Source: an uncultured Acetatifactor sp.
Lineage (GTDB): Bacteria > Bacillota > Clostridia > Lachnospirales > Lachnospiraceae
Assembly: GCA_947625255.1 (NCBI GenBank)
Contig: CANQNT010000037.1
Span: forward strand, 1-35,521
Length of the DNA stretch: 35,521 nt
Direction: 5' to 3'
The notes below the pieces were generated by a model that was not told the DNA's origin, made no database searches, and saw only the letters and a list, made by a program, of their open reading frames with translations. This document shows, piece after piece, positions 8,966 through 18,032 of the stretch. The position numbers and the translations under genes were made by a program. How positions within the stretch are numbered: position 1 is the first letter of the stretch; each line of letters opens with the position of its first letter.

Positions 8966-9067
8966 TCTGATTGTTTTATATCGCAGCCTTGGCCTCTGCT
9001 TAATTCAGCGTCGCCACCTTTGTTTTATTATGGTGTACGCTTTTATACGTACATCAATATGTATCTG
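8966..9067. other. Short non-coding stretch
   Basis: I see only a small inverted repeat (GTACG and CGTAC around 9033-9050) and no gene, promoter or terminator that I can support. Confidence 0.3.
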
Positions 9068-9244
9068 CTAAATCATTTCACTTTTGCCTTTTAATAACCT
9101 GGCTTCCGGATATGCCGCATCAATAAATTCAATCGATACCTTAACCATCTTATCTTTCGCAGAACAATAACCACTGAAATACTTGATTATCGTTCCCCTG
9201 ATAGGCTCCTACACTTTCACTTCATTTCTATCCTGATCTGCCAT
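9068..9244 (-). pseudogene. Small ORF interrupted by an amber codon
   Basis: An ATG at 9244 follows GGAGG (9257-9253) with an 8-nt spacing. The frame reads MADQDRNEVKV, hits TAG at 9211-9209, then continues for 46 codons (EPIRGTIIKYFSGYCSAKD, then VSIEFIDAAYPEARLLKG) to a final TAG at 9068. The part after the stop looks like a real protein, and its codon use is regular. The simplest reading is a nonsense mutation in a 58-residue gene. I do not recognise the family. It lies among other broken genes. Confidence 0.45.
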
Positions 9245-9329
9245 TTTCTATTCCTCCGACAGAGAACGGAATACAGGACGTTCCTGCCGGATCAAGTCCC
9301 GGTTTTCTTCACTTATGCTGTCAACATCA

Positions 9330-11078
9330 CTATCCAAGATCCGGTTCCTCCATAAAAATGACTTCCCCGGCGGCCTTGCCTTCCGTTTCAAAAATGATCA
9401 CTTCATTACGGCCTTGTTTCAGAAGAGGAGCCGGTATGTATAGCCGCTTCTGGGGACCGATCTCCCAGAAACGTCCGATATGAAAACCATTTACAAACAC
9501 ACAGCCCTTCCCCCAGCCGGGAAGCTCCAGAAATGTATCTCCTGCCTCCTCCACGAACAGTTCAAATTTATAGAACGCGGGCATCCCCTCGGTATATCCC
9601 CGGCTAAAATCCAAGCTTTCCAGATGATCCAAGGGCAGGGGATACTGCTTCCATCGGGTATGCATACGCCCATTGATCTGCACGCAGCCGTCGATTCCCT
9701 TCCTCTGCTCATTCATTCTGGGTCCAAAGTTCACGCGCCCCATATTTTCCACCAGGATACGCAGTTCTTGTCCCTTCCTGACCTCCACATCCAGAGTATG
9801 CTCCCTTAACAGCTCATGGTCATAGAGATTCAGAAGCCTTTGATCCTCCAAAAACAGATTGGCCCGGTCATTGGCTTTCCACAACCGAATACGCTCCAAT
9901 TTCTGTTCATTGCGGATGGAAGAGGTGTATAAAATATAACCATAATTCTGTCCCAGGCGCTCCATGCTCTGAGGATATGTACTCTCGTGAACTTCGGACA
10001 ACAAATCCAGAGACTCCATCAGACCCACCTTTTCCTTCACAACAGCCTTCCCATAGGCTTTCTTCTGTATCCGCGTGGTCAGCTCCACTTCGGAAATCTT
10101 TTTAAACTTGCTGATGATCTCTCGATAACGCCAATACTTCGGAGTATAATCCCCCGCCTCCGTGAGTACCGCATCATAATCATAGGAGGTCACATCCGGC
10201 GTGAGCTCATCATAATAATTTGCCCCGTTCATGAACCCAAAATTGGTGCCTCCGATAAACATATAAATATTCACATGTCCCAGCCTGAGCATTTCTTCCA
10301 GGTCAGCGGCGCTCTTCTCCAAGTCCCCTGTCATATGGCCGCCATTGCCCCAGTAGTCAAACCAGCCCACCCAGAACTCCGCGCACATCAAAGGGCCGCC
10401 CCTGGTAAATTTTTCAAGAACCCGGAATCTTTCTTTCGTCCTGGAGCCAAAGTTCCCTGTAGTAAGCGCTCCTTCCACGCTGCCGCTTCTCAGACTCTCT
10501 TCTCTTGGATCATCGGAAGTGATCAGCGGGATTGTGATCCCGCCTTCCAGAAGCAGATTCCGCAAAGCGGACATATACTCCGGCTCATCGGCATAATGTC
10601 CGTATTCATTTTCCACCTGCATCAAGATCACATTGCCGCCCTCAGTGATCTGCAGGGGCTTAAGCCTCGGCAAAAGCACTTGATAGTATTCCTTGACGTG
10701 CCGCAAAAAGGACGGCGAAGAACTCCTCACACGAAGATCCTCTTCCGCCAGCAGCCACGCAGGCAGCCCTCCAAATTCCCACTCCGCGCAGATATAAGGC
10801 GACGGACGCAGGATCACGTATAAGCCCAGCTCCTGCGCAAGCCTCACGAAACCTTCCACATCCGCCATCCCGTCGAAGACAAATTCCCCCTTACGGGGCT
10901 CATGAACATTCCACGGAATATAGGTTTCCACCGTATTCAGTCCCAATCCTTTCAGTTTTTCCAGACGGTCGCGCCAATACTGTGGCACAATTCTAAAATA
11001 GTGAATACTTCCCGACAAAATCTGAAAAGGCTCCCCATTCAGATAAAAAGTATCCTTTATCTCAAAAATCTTAGACAT
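9330..11078 (-). CDS. GH35 beta-galactosidase
   Basis: The 582-residue enzyme is a glycoside hydrolase family 35 beta-galactosidase, which removes terminal beta-linked galactose with retention. The N-terminal TIM barrel covers residues 5-330. The acid/base Glu158 lies in QVENEYG and the nucleophile Glu234 in CAEFWVGWFDYWG. Beta-sandwich domains with jelly-roll strings (GKGCVFVNGFHIGRFWEIGPQ) follow. There is no signal peptide, so it acts in the cytoplasm on imported oligosaccharides. The start is supported by AAAGGAGA 5 nt upstream of the ATG. It is the last gene of the long minus-strand operon, 120 bp after the GH30 gene. No clear terminator is seen after it. Confidence 0.95.
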   Translation of the reverse strand: MSKIFEIKDTFYLNGEPFQILSGSIHYFRIVPQYWRDRLEKLKGLGLNTVETYIPWNVHEPRKGEFVFDGMADVEGFVRLAQELGLYVILRPSPYICAEWEFGGLPAWLLAEEDLRVRSSSPSFLRHVKEYYQVLLPRLKPLQITEGGNVILMQVENEYGHYADEPEYMSALRNLLLEGGITIPLITSDDPREESLRSGSVEGALTTGNFGSRTKERFRVLEKFTRGGPLMCAEFWVGWFDYWGNGGHMTGDLEKSAADLEEMLRLGHVNIYMFIGGTNFGFMNGANYYDELTPDVTSYDYDAVLTEAGDYTPKYWRYREIISKFKKISEVELTTRIQKKAYGKAVVKEKVGLMESLDLLSEVHESTYPQSMERLGQNYGYILYTSSIRNEQKLERIRLWKANDRANLFLEDQRLLNLYDHELLREHTLDVEVRKGQELRILVENMGRVNFGPRMNEQRKGIDGCVQINGRMHTRWKQYPLPLDHLESLDFSRGYTEGMPAFYKFELFVEEAGDTFLELPGWGKGCVFVNGFHIGRFWEIGPQKRLYIPAPLLKQGRNEVIIFETEGKAAGEVIFMEEPDLG

Positions 11079-11198
11079 CCGTTTCTCCTTTGCCGTCGCT
11101 TTTTTATATCATGCTTCTTTGCGGCGCCGATACCGCGCACCACCATGCCATGAAAATCAATTGCTCCGTGTCTGCGGAACTTACATAATAAAGCAGTT
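11079..11198. other. Gap between GH30 and GH35 genes
   Basis: The 120-bp gap is longer than the others in the operon. It has GC-rich partial dyads near 11140-11160 but no convincing terminator or promoter, so I treat the two genes as one operon. Confidence 0.3.
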
Positions 11199-12785
11199 CT
11201 ATTTTGTCAAGATAACCGTAGTCACGGTCATCCTCGGAATCACCACCGGCAGGTCCGCCGTATAGTCGCCTTCCTGCACACATTCCAGATCCCTCGTGTC
11301 GGATGTTTCATAGTAAGCAATTTTATGATAAGCCTCGCAGCCCACCAACTGAAACTCCTTATCCAGTACATCCTCGTTAATGAAAACCATGACCAGTTCT
11401 TCCTCACTGTCTTCATTAACGCCCGTAAACGCGGTAGGCATCATCTTATCATATTCGCCGGTTTCCGTCTGGATATCCACGCGCACATAGCCGGGACGCA
11501 CATAACGGCTGTAGTTTCCAAAGCTCCACAGCCGTTTTAAAGCGCGAAACTTCTGGCTGGGTTCATCAATATAAATCAGACCGTCCCGATATCCGCCGGG
11601 GGCCACTGCCACCCAGTTCTGCCAGGAAACGACATTTAAGATCCGCAGATCCTCGGCGATCTGCTGTGCCAAATGATAGGCGGAATCCATGGTCACGTCG
11701 GAACCATTCACCATCTCACACCATTCACTGGTGCGCAGCTTCACATCCGGATAATACACTTTCATATAATTACGGTATGCTTTCTTGGAAGTCTCATCCG
11801 ACCAGTAGGAATGATTATCCAGTGTGTCAAAATGGGCGGCAAGCCTTTCGTTCTTCAAAATGGCTTCCGTATAGTCGATCGCCTGACCGCCCCATTCTCC
11901 GCTCTCCGGGCCGGAAAGCTTCACCCCCGCCAAGGCTTCCCTGCTCTCCAGCTCATCCAGAAACGCCAGATAAATATCCCTCGTCTGCGCAGGCTCATAG
12001 TGGGCGCCTTCCTGTCCGCCCGTCCAATCCCACTGCGGCTCATTGATCGGGGAAATAAACTTCACAGGTATCCCCTCCCCCCGGAAATGCTCCGCCACAT
12101 CGCACACATAGGAAGCAAATGCCCCGTAATTCTCCGGGGAAATGTTGCTCTTCATCCCCGCGTCCAAATGCGCTTTCCCGTTATCCGTAAGTCTCTCCAG
12201 CGGACTGTTGCAGAAAAATACAACCTCCTCCACTCCGAGCTCCACGGCCCGTTTCATCATCCAGACCGCGTTCGCATCCTTACTCCAGTCATACACACCG
12301 GGCTCGGATTCAAAGCTCTGCGCACGGCGATGAACATCTGAATAGCTTCCATTATGACTGTCGGCCGATCCCGCGCCCACGTTAAAACGATAGCAGGTCA
12401 GTCCGATTCCCGTTTCCTTATCAAACAAAAGCTCAGCGATCCGCTCCCTGGAGCTTTCCCCGGAATCATCCGCCACATTTTCAAAGCCGCCCACATACTG
12501 GCTCCACCAGGCTCCGCTGGTTCCAAAGCTTTCTATGGTCTGATAGGTGGTGTCAGTGTCCACCGTTATCCTTTGATATTTTTTTGACTCAATCTGCTCT
12601 GTAGACGGTATAATCTCCGTTCCCTCCTCTTCTCCGGACTGCAGCGTGCTTTCTTCGGCTTCCTTTTCCACACGATTCTGCACGTCGTCCTGCATAGAGT
12701 TCTCCTGCCCGCCGCATGCGGCAAGTACCCCCAGAACCAGAGCCAGCCCCAGTCCGCAAGCTACAATTCTCTTCCACATAACCAC
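11199..12785 (-). CDS. GH30-family glycoside hydrolase lipoprotein
   Basis: The 528-residue protein begins with a lipoprotein signal (hydrophobic stretch 8-23, lipobox LAAC with Cys24) and an acidic Ser/Glu-rich linker to about residue 70, so it is tethered outside the membrane. The catalytic domain is of family GH30: SFGTSGAWW near the start of the barrel, acid/base Glu249 in SPINEPQWDW, nucleophile Glu354 in RTSEWCEM, and a C-terminal beta-sandwich side domain. The sequence looks most like endo-beta-1,6-galactanase branches of GH30, but I cannot prove the substrate. The start is either GTG at 12785 (AAAGG 6 nt upstream) or ATG at 12779. It follows the second permease pair by 35 bp and precedes the GH35 gene, which fits galactan breakdown. 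Confidence 0.85.
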   Translation of the reverse strand: MVMWKRIVACGLGLALVLGVLAACGGQENSMQDDVQNRVEKEAEESTLQSGEEEGTEIIPSTEQIESKKYQRITVDTDTTYQTIESFGTSGAWWSQYVGGFENVADDSGESSRERIAELLFDKETGIGLTCYRFNVGAGSADSHNGSYSDVHRRAQSFESEPGVYDWSKDANAVWMMKRAVELGVEEVVFFCNSPLERLTDNGKAHLDAGMKSNISPENYGAFASYVCDVAEHFRGEGIPVKFISPINEPQWDWTGGQEGAHYEPAQTRDIYLAFLDELESREALAGVKLSGPESGEWGGQAIDYTEAILKNERLAAHFDTLDNHSYWSDETSKKAYRNYMKVYYPDVKLRTSEWCEMVNGSDVTMDSAYHLAQQIAEDLRILNVVSWQNWVAVAPGGYRDGLIYIDEPSQKFRALKRLWSFGNYSRYVRPGYVRVDIQTETGEYDKMMPTAFTGVNEDSEEELVMVFINEDVLDKEFQLVGCEAYHKIAYYETSDTRDLECVQEGDYTADLPVVIPRMTVTTVILTK

Positions 12786-12820
12786 AATAGACCTTTCTTA
12801 AATACCCTTTTCTTCTCTCA

Positions 12821-13828
12821 TCATCCTACCAGTCCGGAATTCTCCATATTTTCCACCAGTTTCCGCTGTCCGATCAGATATACGATCAAAAGCGGAATCA
12901 GGAAGATCAGCACCGCCGCTTGTTTTACCGCGTCAAAGGCCAGATCGGTAGCCACAGGCACGTCATACCAGGTACGCAGGGCGTTCAGGATATAATCCTT
13001 ATTGGCGGAAATAAAGGTGGATGAGAGCAGGGTGCTCATGTAGCTTCCCTCGGGATTAAAGTAATTGGTATAATAGGTATCCCCGTAATTCCACACAAAG
13101 GACAGGATCCCCACGGTGGAAATGATAGGCACGGCGTTAGGCAGCATGATCCTGAAGTAGGTGCGGTAGAAACCACAGCCGTCAATCAGGGAAGCTTCCT
13201 CCAGTTCCTTCGGAATATTCTTGAAAAACTGACTGAACAGGAAAATAAACAGGCTCTGGTTGACACCGAAGCCAAAGACGGCTAAGAGCACCAGTACCAC
13301 CGGATTGTTAATAAGGTTCACTTCCCCGGCCTTCGTAAAGAGATTCATGATTCCCAATACATCAAAATGTACAAAGGAAATATACTGGGCCAGCAAGAGA
13401 GACTGTCTGGGCAGGAGGAATACCAGGATGACCATGCCAAACACCAGTCCCCGTCCCCAGAACTTCACCCTTGCCAGGGAATAGCCGACCATTGCGGAGA
13501 AAAATACCTGTAAAATCATGATTCCCACCGCATAAAGCACGGATTTTACCATGGTCATAAAACCCTGAGGCATAACCAGCCGGATCGCCGCCTTGAAGCT
13601 GACCACGGAAAATTCCTCCGGGATCCAGATCACGTTGGGATTGCCCAGATCCTCCACGGTTGAAAAGATTACCGGCACCAGGCTTAGGATCGGATATACG
13701 ATGGTAAAGCACAGACCCAGGATCAGTACCAGGGAAAAGAACTTTACCGCGCCCTGTTTGAATTTGTTTTTAAACAGGTAAATCGCCAGACTGGCATCCA
13801 TATCCGAATACTTCATTTTATTTTTCAT
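12821..13828 (-). CDS. Carbohydrate ABC transporter permease (CUT1, MalG/AraQ type)
   Basis: The 335-residue membrane protein is a MalG-like inner component of a CUT1 sugar importer. The first membrane segment (about 28-55) is followed by an extracytoplasmic loop, then five further segments. The EAA loop that docks the ATPase is visible (EASLIDGCGFYRTYFRI, then LPNAVP). It overlaps the end of the partner permease gene by 11 bp, the usual sign of translational coupling. This is the second permease pair in the operon. No ATPase gene is present in the window, so it must use a shared MsiK-type ATPase. Confidence 0.92.
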   Translation of the reverse strand: MKNKMKYSDMDASLAIYLFKNKFKQGAVKFFSLVLILGLCFTIVYPILSLVPVIFSTVEDLGNPNVIWIPEEFSVVSFKAAIRLVMPQGFMTMVKSVLYAVGIMILQVFFSAMVGYSLARVKFWGRGLVFGMVILVFLLPRQSLLLAQYISFVHFDVLGIMNLFTKAGEVNLINNPVVLVLLAVFGFGVNQSLFIFLFSQFFKNIPKELEEASLIDGCGFYRTYFRIMLPNAVPIISTVGILSFVWNYGDTYYTNYFNPEGSYMSTLLSSTFISANKDYILNALRTWYDVPVATDLAFDAVKQAAVLIFLIPLLIVYLIGQRKLVENMENSGLVG

Positions 13829-14726
13829 TCTTCTTCACCGCCTTCCTGAGAAGCAGGGCCGCAATGGCCAGTACCAGAATTACGTTGCCCATATAGACCA
13901 CCGAAAGCGCGGAGCCTACACCGATCTTGCCTTGTGTGAAAGCGAAAGCATAAGCCTCCTCCGCTATGGAGGACTTTAAGAAGAGATCTACGATAGTGTA
14001 AATAACCACAAAGAAAGTGATGTTCATGATGGAGGGAATGGTCACTTTCCAGAAAGTCTCATAGGCGGTAGCGCCCTCCATCTTCGAAACCTCATAAAGA
14101 CTGGGGCTGATGGACTGCAGGGCGGTCAGGTAAACCAGCGTCTGCACGCCCGCCTGGGAAATCAGGTCAAAAATATTTTCCACATAAGTCATGATGGGAT
14201 ACAGCACCCGCATGGGGACATTCAGGGTCCTCACCAGGAAAATGGTCACATAGCTGCCGCTCAGAAGGTTACTGCCGGTATCCAGGGTGGTTCCTCCGGT
14301 GGTAATGGTCAACATATCCATGACCACATCAATTCCCAGGATAATGGGCAGGAAAAACAAGAGCCTTACAATTGCCCTGCCCTTGAACTTCTGGTTAGCC
14401 AAAAGCGCCATAAACAGACTGAAGACTACAATCAGGGGAAGGCTTAAGAGCATGGTGGAATTTTCCTCCGTAAAAAGCCTTGCCATGGTGGTATTGGTGG
14501 TGGTGACCTCTTTCTGGAACAGATCAATATAATTCTGAATTCCCGTCCATTCAAAGGTCATGCCGCCCTGATCGCCCACGCCCACGTTATTGAGCGAGTA
14601 ATAAATCGTATTGACTAAAGGCAGGAGGAAAAATGCAATAAATCCAATCAGGAAAGGGCTCACAAAAATCAATCCGTGAATTTTCCACATTGTCCGAAAC
14701 GATAACTTTTTATTCGGTTTTTTCAT
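13818..14726 (-). CDS. Carbohydrate ABC transporter permease (CUT1, MalF/UgpA type)
   Basis: The 302-residue protein has six predicted membrane segments, starting with IHGLIFVSPFLIGFIAFFLL (about residues 12-31), and an EAA loop (SKMEGATAYETFWKVTIPS). It is the MalF-like partner of the next gene. Its ATG directly follows the stop codon of the DUF5696-like gene (TAAATG), with AGGAGG 8 nt upstream inside that gene. The tight packing ties the second permease pair to the propeller-YIP1-DUF5696 block. Confidence 0.92.
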   Translation of the reverse strand: MKKPNKKLSFRTMWKIHGLIFVSPFLIGFIAFFLLPLVNTIYYSLNNVGVGDQGGMTFEWTGIQNYIDLFQKEVTTTNTTMARLFTEENSTMLLSLPLIVVFSLFMALLANQKFKGRAIVRLLFFLPIILGIDVVMDMLTITTGGTTLDTGSNLLSGSYVTIFLVRTLNVPMRVLYPIMTYVENIFDLISQAGVQTLVYLTALQSISPSLYEVSKMEGATAYETFWKVTIPSIMNITFFVVIYTIVDLFLKSSIAEEAYAFAFTQGKIGVGSALSVVYMGNVILVLAIAALLLRKAVKKNEK

Positions 14727-17372
14727 TTAATTGCCCTCCTTTATCAGATATTGTTCCGCGCCGATTTCCGTGCCGTCCTCCAGAGTCACATCATAGAGGT
14801 TGTAATTTACAAGCACCGTCTTGCCGGATGCGTAGTTCGTCTGGTACACGCCGTCCGCCAGCACCTTATGTCCGGTAATCTCGTTTGTGCCGATCTGACT
14901 GCGAATGGAGGCGCATTCCTCGTAGACCGCCCTGATCTTCGGCTCCAGAAGAGTGAACTGCGCGGAGAAAAGGTAGCTGAAATCCGAATCTTTCAGCACA
15001 TCCACGTTTTTATAGGTCAAAATGAACTTCGGAATAGCACCCAATTCCGCAGCCTGCAGCACGAAATATGCCACATTCTTGCTGGAAAGATTCACATTTT
15101 CCGTGGTATAATCCACCAAACCGTTCATCACCAGCTGCTTGAAAGGAATCGTCACGTCAAAGGTGGTATAATCGCTGCTTTCCCTGGATACATCCGTCAT
15201 CACGCTGCCATACTTAATCTTGTCAATATGAGGATTGGCAAGTGCCAGCGCTTTCTCCTCAGACAGCTTCGCCAGACTTTCCTGCAAAACCAGGTCCGCG
15301 GCTTCGCCGCTCACATAATTCTGATAGCGGTAATCCGCGTAATACATACCCGCCAGGTCGGAAACCGCCAAGGCGGAATAATCGCCCGCATCCTTTAAGA
15401 ACAAATTCGTTATGGTACTTAAATACTTGGGGGAAAGCTGATAGTAATCATCATGCGTCACGCCGTCGCTCAACGCGCCGTTTAAAATTCCCAGCACGGG
15501 TTGATAACGGGAAAGCACTACCTCGTCATTGGCATAGTCCCTCACCGCGTGTCTGGAAGCCCGGAATCCATTGCCGTTCTCCCAGATCTGGGTCAGCGCC
15601 ACTTGCAGATACAAGGGTATGCCCCGCTCCCCGGCATAAGACAGGACATCCCTTAACCCGGAACGGCTGCCGTTTTGCTTTGCCAGGGCTCCGCCGCGGT
15701 TTAATCTGCCATTCCAGCCCCCATTGAAAGCGCCGTCGTACTGCAGCTGATAATCCACACCCTGCATGGCCTCCATGATTTCCTTAAGCTCTTCATAGGT
15801 AGTCATGGAATAGGCCTTGCTGTAAGGAATTCCCACGAAACGGGAGGCAATATTTAAGCCACCCACTATCTCCAGATAAATCTGGGAGGCGCCGTCGTCG
15901 TACTCCTCCGTCAGACCCTCATTCCCGGCCAGATAGGTTTTATAGCTTTTCGCTAGATCATAATAGGTCGTTCCCCGTCCAAACAACCGGTACCGCAGCG
16001 TTAGATCCAGATCCTGCATCCCGGTATTCACCAGATAGGTTCCGCTGTTCGTGCTGTACTCCCCATTGATCTTCACTCTCTTATACTGGGCGATTTCAAA
16101 GGAAGGGTATACCTTGTTGTAATTAGCGCTGTCCGTTCCCGCGCTGGCAAGCCGGATATTCAGGTAAGCCGTTCTGGCTCCCTCCTCAATAATGGCAAGG
16201 AACCCTTTTTCCGTTTTATCTTCCGGCCCGTACAAAGCGCCGAAGATGGGCATATACAGTTCTTCGCCGTATTCCGGCATATAAGCGTAATCATTATAAA
16301 AATCGTTGTCAAAATAAGGTCTTTTATAATCTGTCACATTGGCGATATAAGAGTTGAACCGCACCAATGCGCCGCTGCCGTCCGGCACCAGAATGTAGCC
16401 GTCATCATACTGGTCGATGGTAGCCGCCCCGAAGTTGGGAAGCAGCGTCAGACTCTGCGGCGTATAATAATCGTTCAGAGAAACAATGCTTCCGGTAGGC
16501 ACATGGGCCAGCAAATCACCGTTTTCATCCAGGGTGATCTCCACCACCAGCTCAAACTGCGCGGGTTCCGTAAAATTCACCGAGAAACCGTAGGTATCCC
16601 CGTCCTCCAGCAGCATTTCCGTGGTATAGCCCACCAGCCTTGTCACCTCAATGAGCTGATTCGTCGCGCTGGTAGGGGGATTCCCGGTATAAGTGACGGA
16701 ATAGCAATCTTCCGTCAGACTTCTCTTGTACACCAGAGACAGCGTATTCAGATAACGGCTGCCCGTGCTTTCATCCAGACTCCCATCCTCTATTAACTTC
16801 TCCAGGGTTCCCACGAACAGCTCTTCATAGGTCTCAATTCCCATTTTCTTCGGCAGATACTCATAGAAACGGTTCGATTCCCCTTCATTTAAGTTCAGAT
16901 TGATGCGGACACCGTTCTCAATCCGGTACATGGAATAACTGGAAAAAGCAGTACAGTTGGTGTAAGAATTCCATTCGTACAGATTGTTGTCCTCTCCCAG
17001 ATAAGTAAGGCTTAAGAGCGCCTGCTCCGCGTCGCCCTGCCCGTTGGCATAGCTTCTGAACAGATAACCCGTTACATCATCTTTCACCTCAAAGGTCATA
17101 TTTTCCGTATTGACGGTAAGTGTTTTGCCGCCATTCTGCGCGACTACCACCTTACCGGCATCCAGGGCGATTTCCGTACCCTCCGCAGGCTGTCTGGAGG
17201 TCGTGCCAGGAAGCTTTGTGCTCTTTAGAGTCCACACCGGAATGCTGACAAGTATATACACCAGCGCCGCGGCCGCCAGTATCGTAACCGCGATCTTTCC
17301 GATGGTATGCGTATCATAAAACTTTTTCAGGGCGCTCTTTATGCCCTGCGGCTTTGATTTGCTTTCCGCCAT
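14727..17372 (-). CDS. Large membrane-anchored extracellular protein, DUF5696-like
   Basis: The 881-residue protein has a short basic cytoplasmic N-terminus, one membrane segment (about 24-48, with VTILAAAALVYILVSIPVW) and a long extracytoplasmic part. The first half is rich in beta-strands. From about residue 520 the pattern resembles a TIM-barrel-like hydrolase or binding fold (YQLQYDGAFNGGWNGR, IPLYLQVALTQIWENGNGF, LAVSDLAGMYYADY). It matches my memory of DUF5696 proteins, which occur beside sugar ABC transporters in Firmicutes; I cannot verify this here. I see no catalytic pair I would trust. It starts after GGGGAG, 18 bp from the YIP1 gene, and abuts the next permease gene. A role in capturing or processing the substrate before import is an inference. 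Confidence 0.6.
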   Translation of the reverse strand: MAESKSKPQGIKSALKKFYDTHTIGKIAVTILAAAALVYILVSIPVWTLKSTKLPGTTSRQPAEGTEIALDAGKVVVAQNGGKTLTVNTENMTFEVKDDVTGYLFRSYANGQGDAEQALLSLTYLGEDNNLYEWNSYTNCTAFSSYSMYRIENGVRINLNLNEGESNRFYEYLPKKMGIETYEELFVGTLEKLIEDGSLDESTGSRYLNTLSLVYKRSLTEDCYSVTYTGNPPTSATNQLIEVTRLVGYTTEMLLEDGDTYGFSVNFTEPAQFELVVEITLDENGDLLAHVPTGSIVSLNDYYTPQSLTLLPNFGAATIDQYDDGYILVPDGSGALVRFNSYIANVTDYKRPYFDNDFYNDYAYMPEYGEELYMPIFGALYGPEDKTEKGFLAIIEEGARTAYLNIRLASAGTDSANYNKVYPSFEIAQYKRVKINGEYSTNSGTYLVNTGMQDLDLTLRYRLFGRGTTYYDLAKSYKTYLAGNEGLTEEYDDGASQIYLEIVGGLNIASRFVGIPYSKAYSMTTYEELKEIMEAMQGVDYQLQYDGAFNGGWNGRLNRGGALAKQNGSRSGLRDVLSYAGERGIPLYLQVALTQIWENGNGFRASRHAVRDYANDEVVLSRYQPVLGILNGALSDGVTHDDYYQLSPKYLSTITNLFLKDAGDYSALAVSDLAGMYYADYRYQNYVSGEAADLVLQESLAKLSEEKALALANPHIDKIKYGSVMTDVSRESSDYTTFDVTIPFKQLVMNGLVDYTTENVNLSSKNVAYFVLQAAELGAIPKFILTYKNVDVLKDSDFSYLFSAQFTLLEPKIRAVYEECASIRSQIGTNEITGHKVLADGVYQTNYASGKTVLVNYNLYDVTLEDGTEIGAEQYLIKEGN

Positions 17373-17390
17373 CCTTCGTCACTCCCCTTT

Positions 17391-18032
17391 CTACAGCCTT
17401 CTGATAAATTCCTGTCCTACTGAGATGACAAACACCACCATCTGCTCGATCAGGGTGAAAAACAAGATTCCCAGGAACATGATGATCGCCGCCGCCACAA
17501 AGGTCAGGAAAATGGAAGCCAACGTCTTTCCAAAACCATATTCATGAATCACGCATAAACCCGCCAGAAGCATAAACAGGGACCATACTACCCCGATACC
17601 CGTGACCACATAGACAATCATGGCTTCCTCCAGAATAATGAAGTTGCTCACAAACACCTGGAAAATCAAAGTGCAGGTAAGGGGAACCAGGGAATAGCAG
17701 ACCACCTTTAAGATATCTCCCATGCTTCCCTTGCCATTCAGCAGGGTGGTAACAGACCAGTTGCTGACAATGAACAGGACAAAACCCAGCACCCAGGTCA
17801 GGAAAATGGAAATACTGTTCATGCTGGACAGATCATTCGTGTTGATCACGAAACCCGTATACTGGTAGCTCACGCACTGCAGAATGCCAAAAAAGATCAG
17901 AATAAACACTGCCAGAAAGATACTGCCCTTTCCTCGGAAACGAATCTCATAAAAGGCATCAAAGGGGTGGAAAACAGAGCTTTTTAAATAGAACAGTTTT
18001 TCTTTTACAGTACTCCATACTCGTTCTTTCAT
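17391..18032 (-). CDS. YIP1-family membrane protein
   Basis: The 213-residue protein has an N-terminal amphipathic region (LKSSVFHPFDAFYEIRFRGK) and five hydrophobic segments at about 38-58, 70-90, 103-125, 132-162 and 165-200. This is the layout of bacterial YIP1-family proteins, whose function is unknown. The pairing of a DAFYEIRF stretch with a hydrophobic core is typical. Its start overlaps the stop of the propeller/TPR gene (ATGA), so the two are translationally coupled and probably form a complex in the membrane. It precedes the DUF5696-like gene by 18 bp. It is not a known transporter component. Confidence 0.75.
   Translation of the reverse strand: MKERVWSTVKEKLFYLKSSVFHPFDAFYEIRFRGKGSIFLAVFILIFFGILQCVSYQYTGFVINTNDLSSMNSISIFLTWVLGFVLFIVSNWSVTTLLNGKGSMGDILKVVCYSLVPLTCTLIFQVFVSNFIILEEAMIVYVVTGIGVVWSLFMLLAGLCVIHEYGFGKTLASIFLTFVAAAIIMFLGILFFTLIEQMVVFVISVGQEFIRRL

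Noticed and set aside
9274..9286. CAGGA-CGT-TCCTG hairpin as terminator of the GH35 operon
   Set aside because: The stem is 5 bp with a 3-nt loop and no U-run follows on the minus strand.
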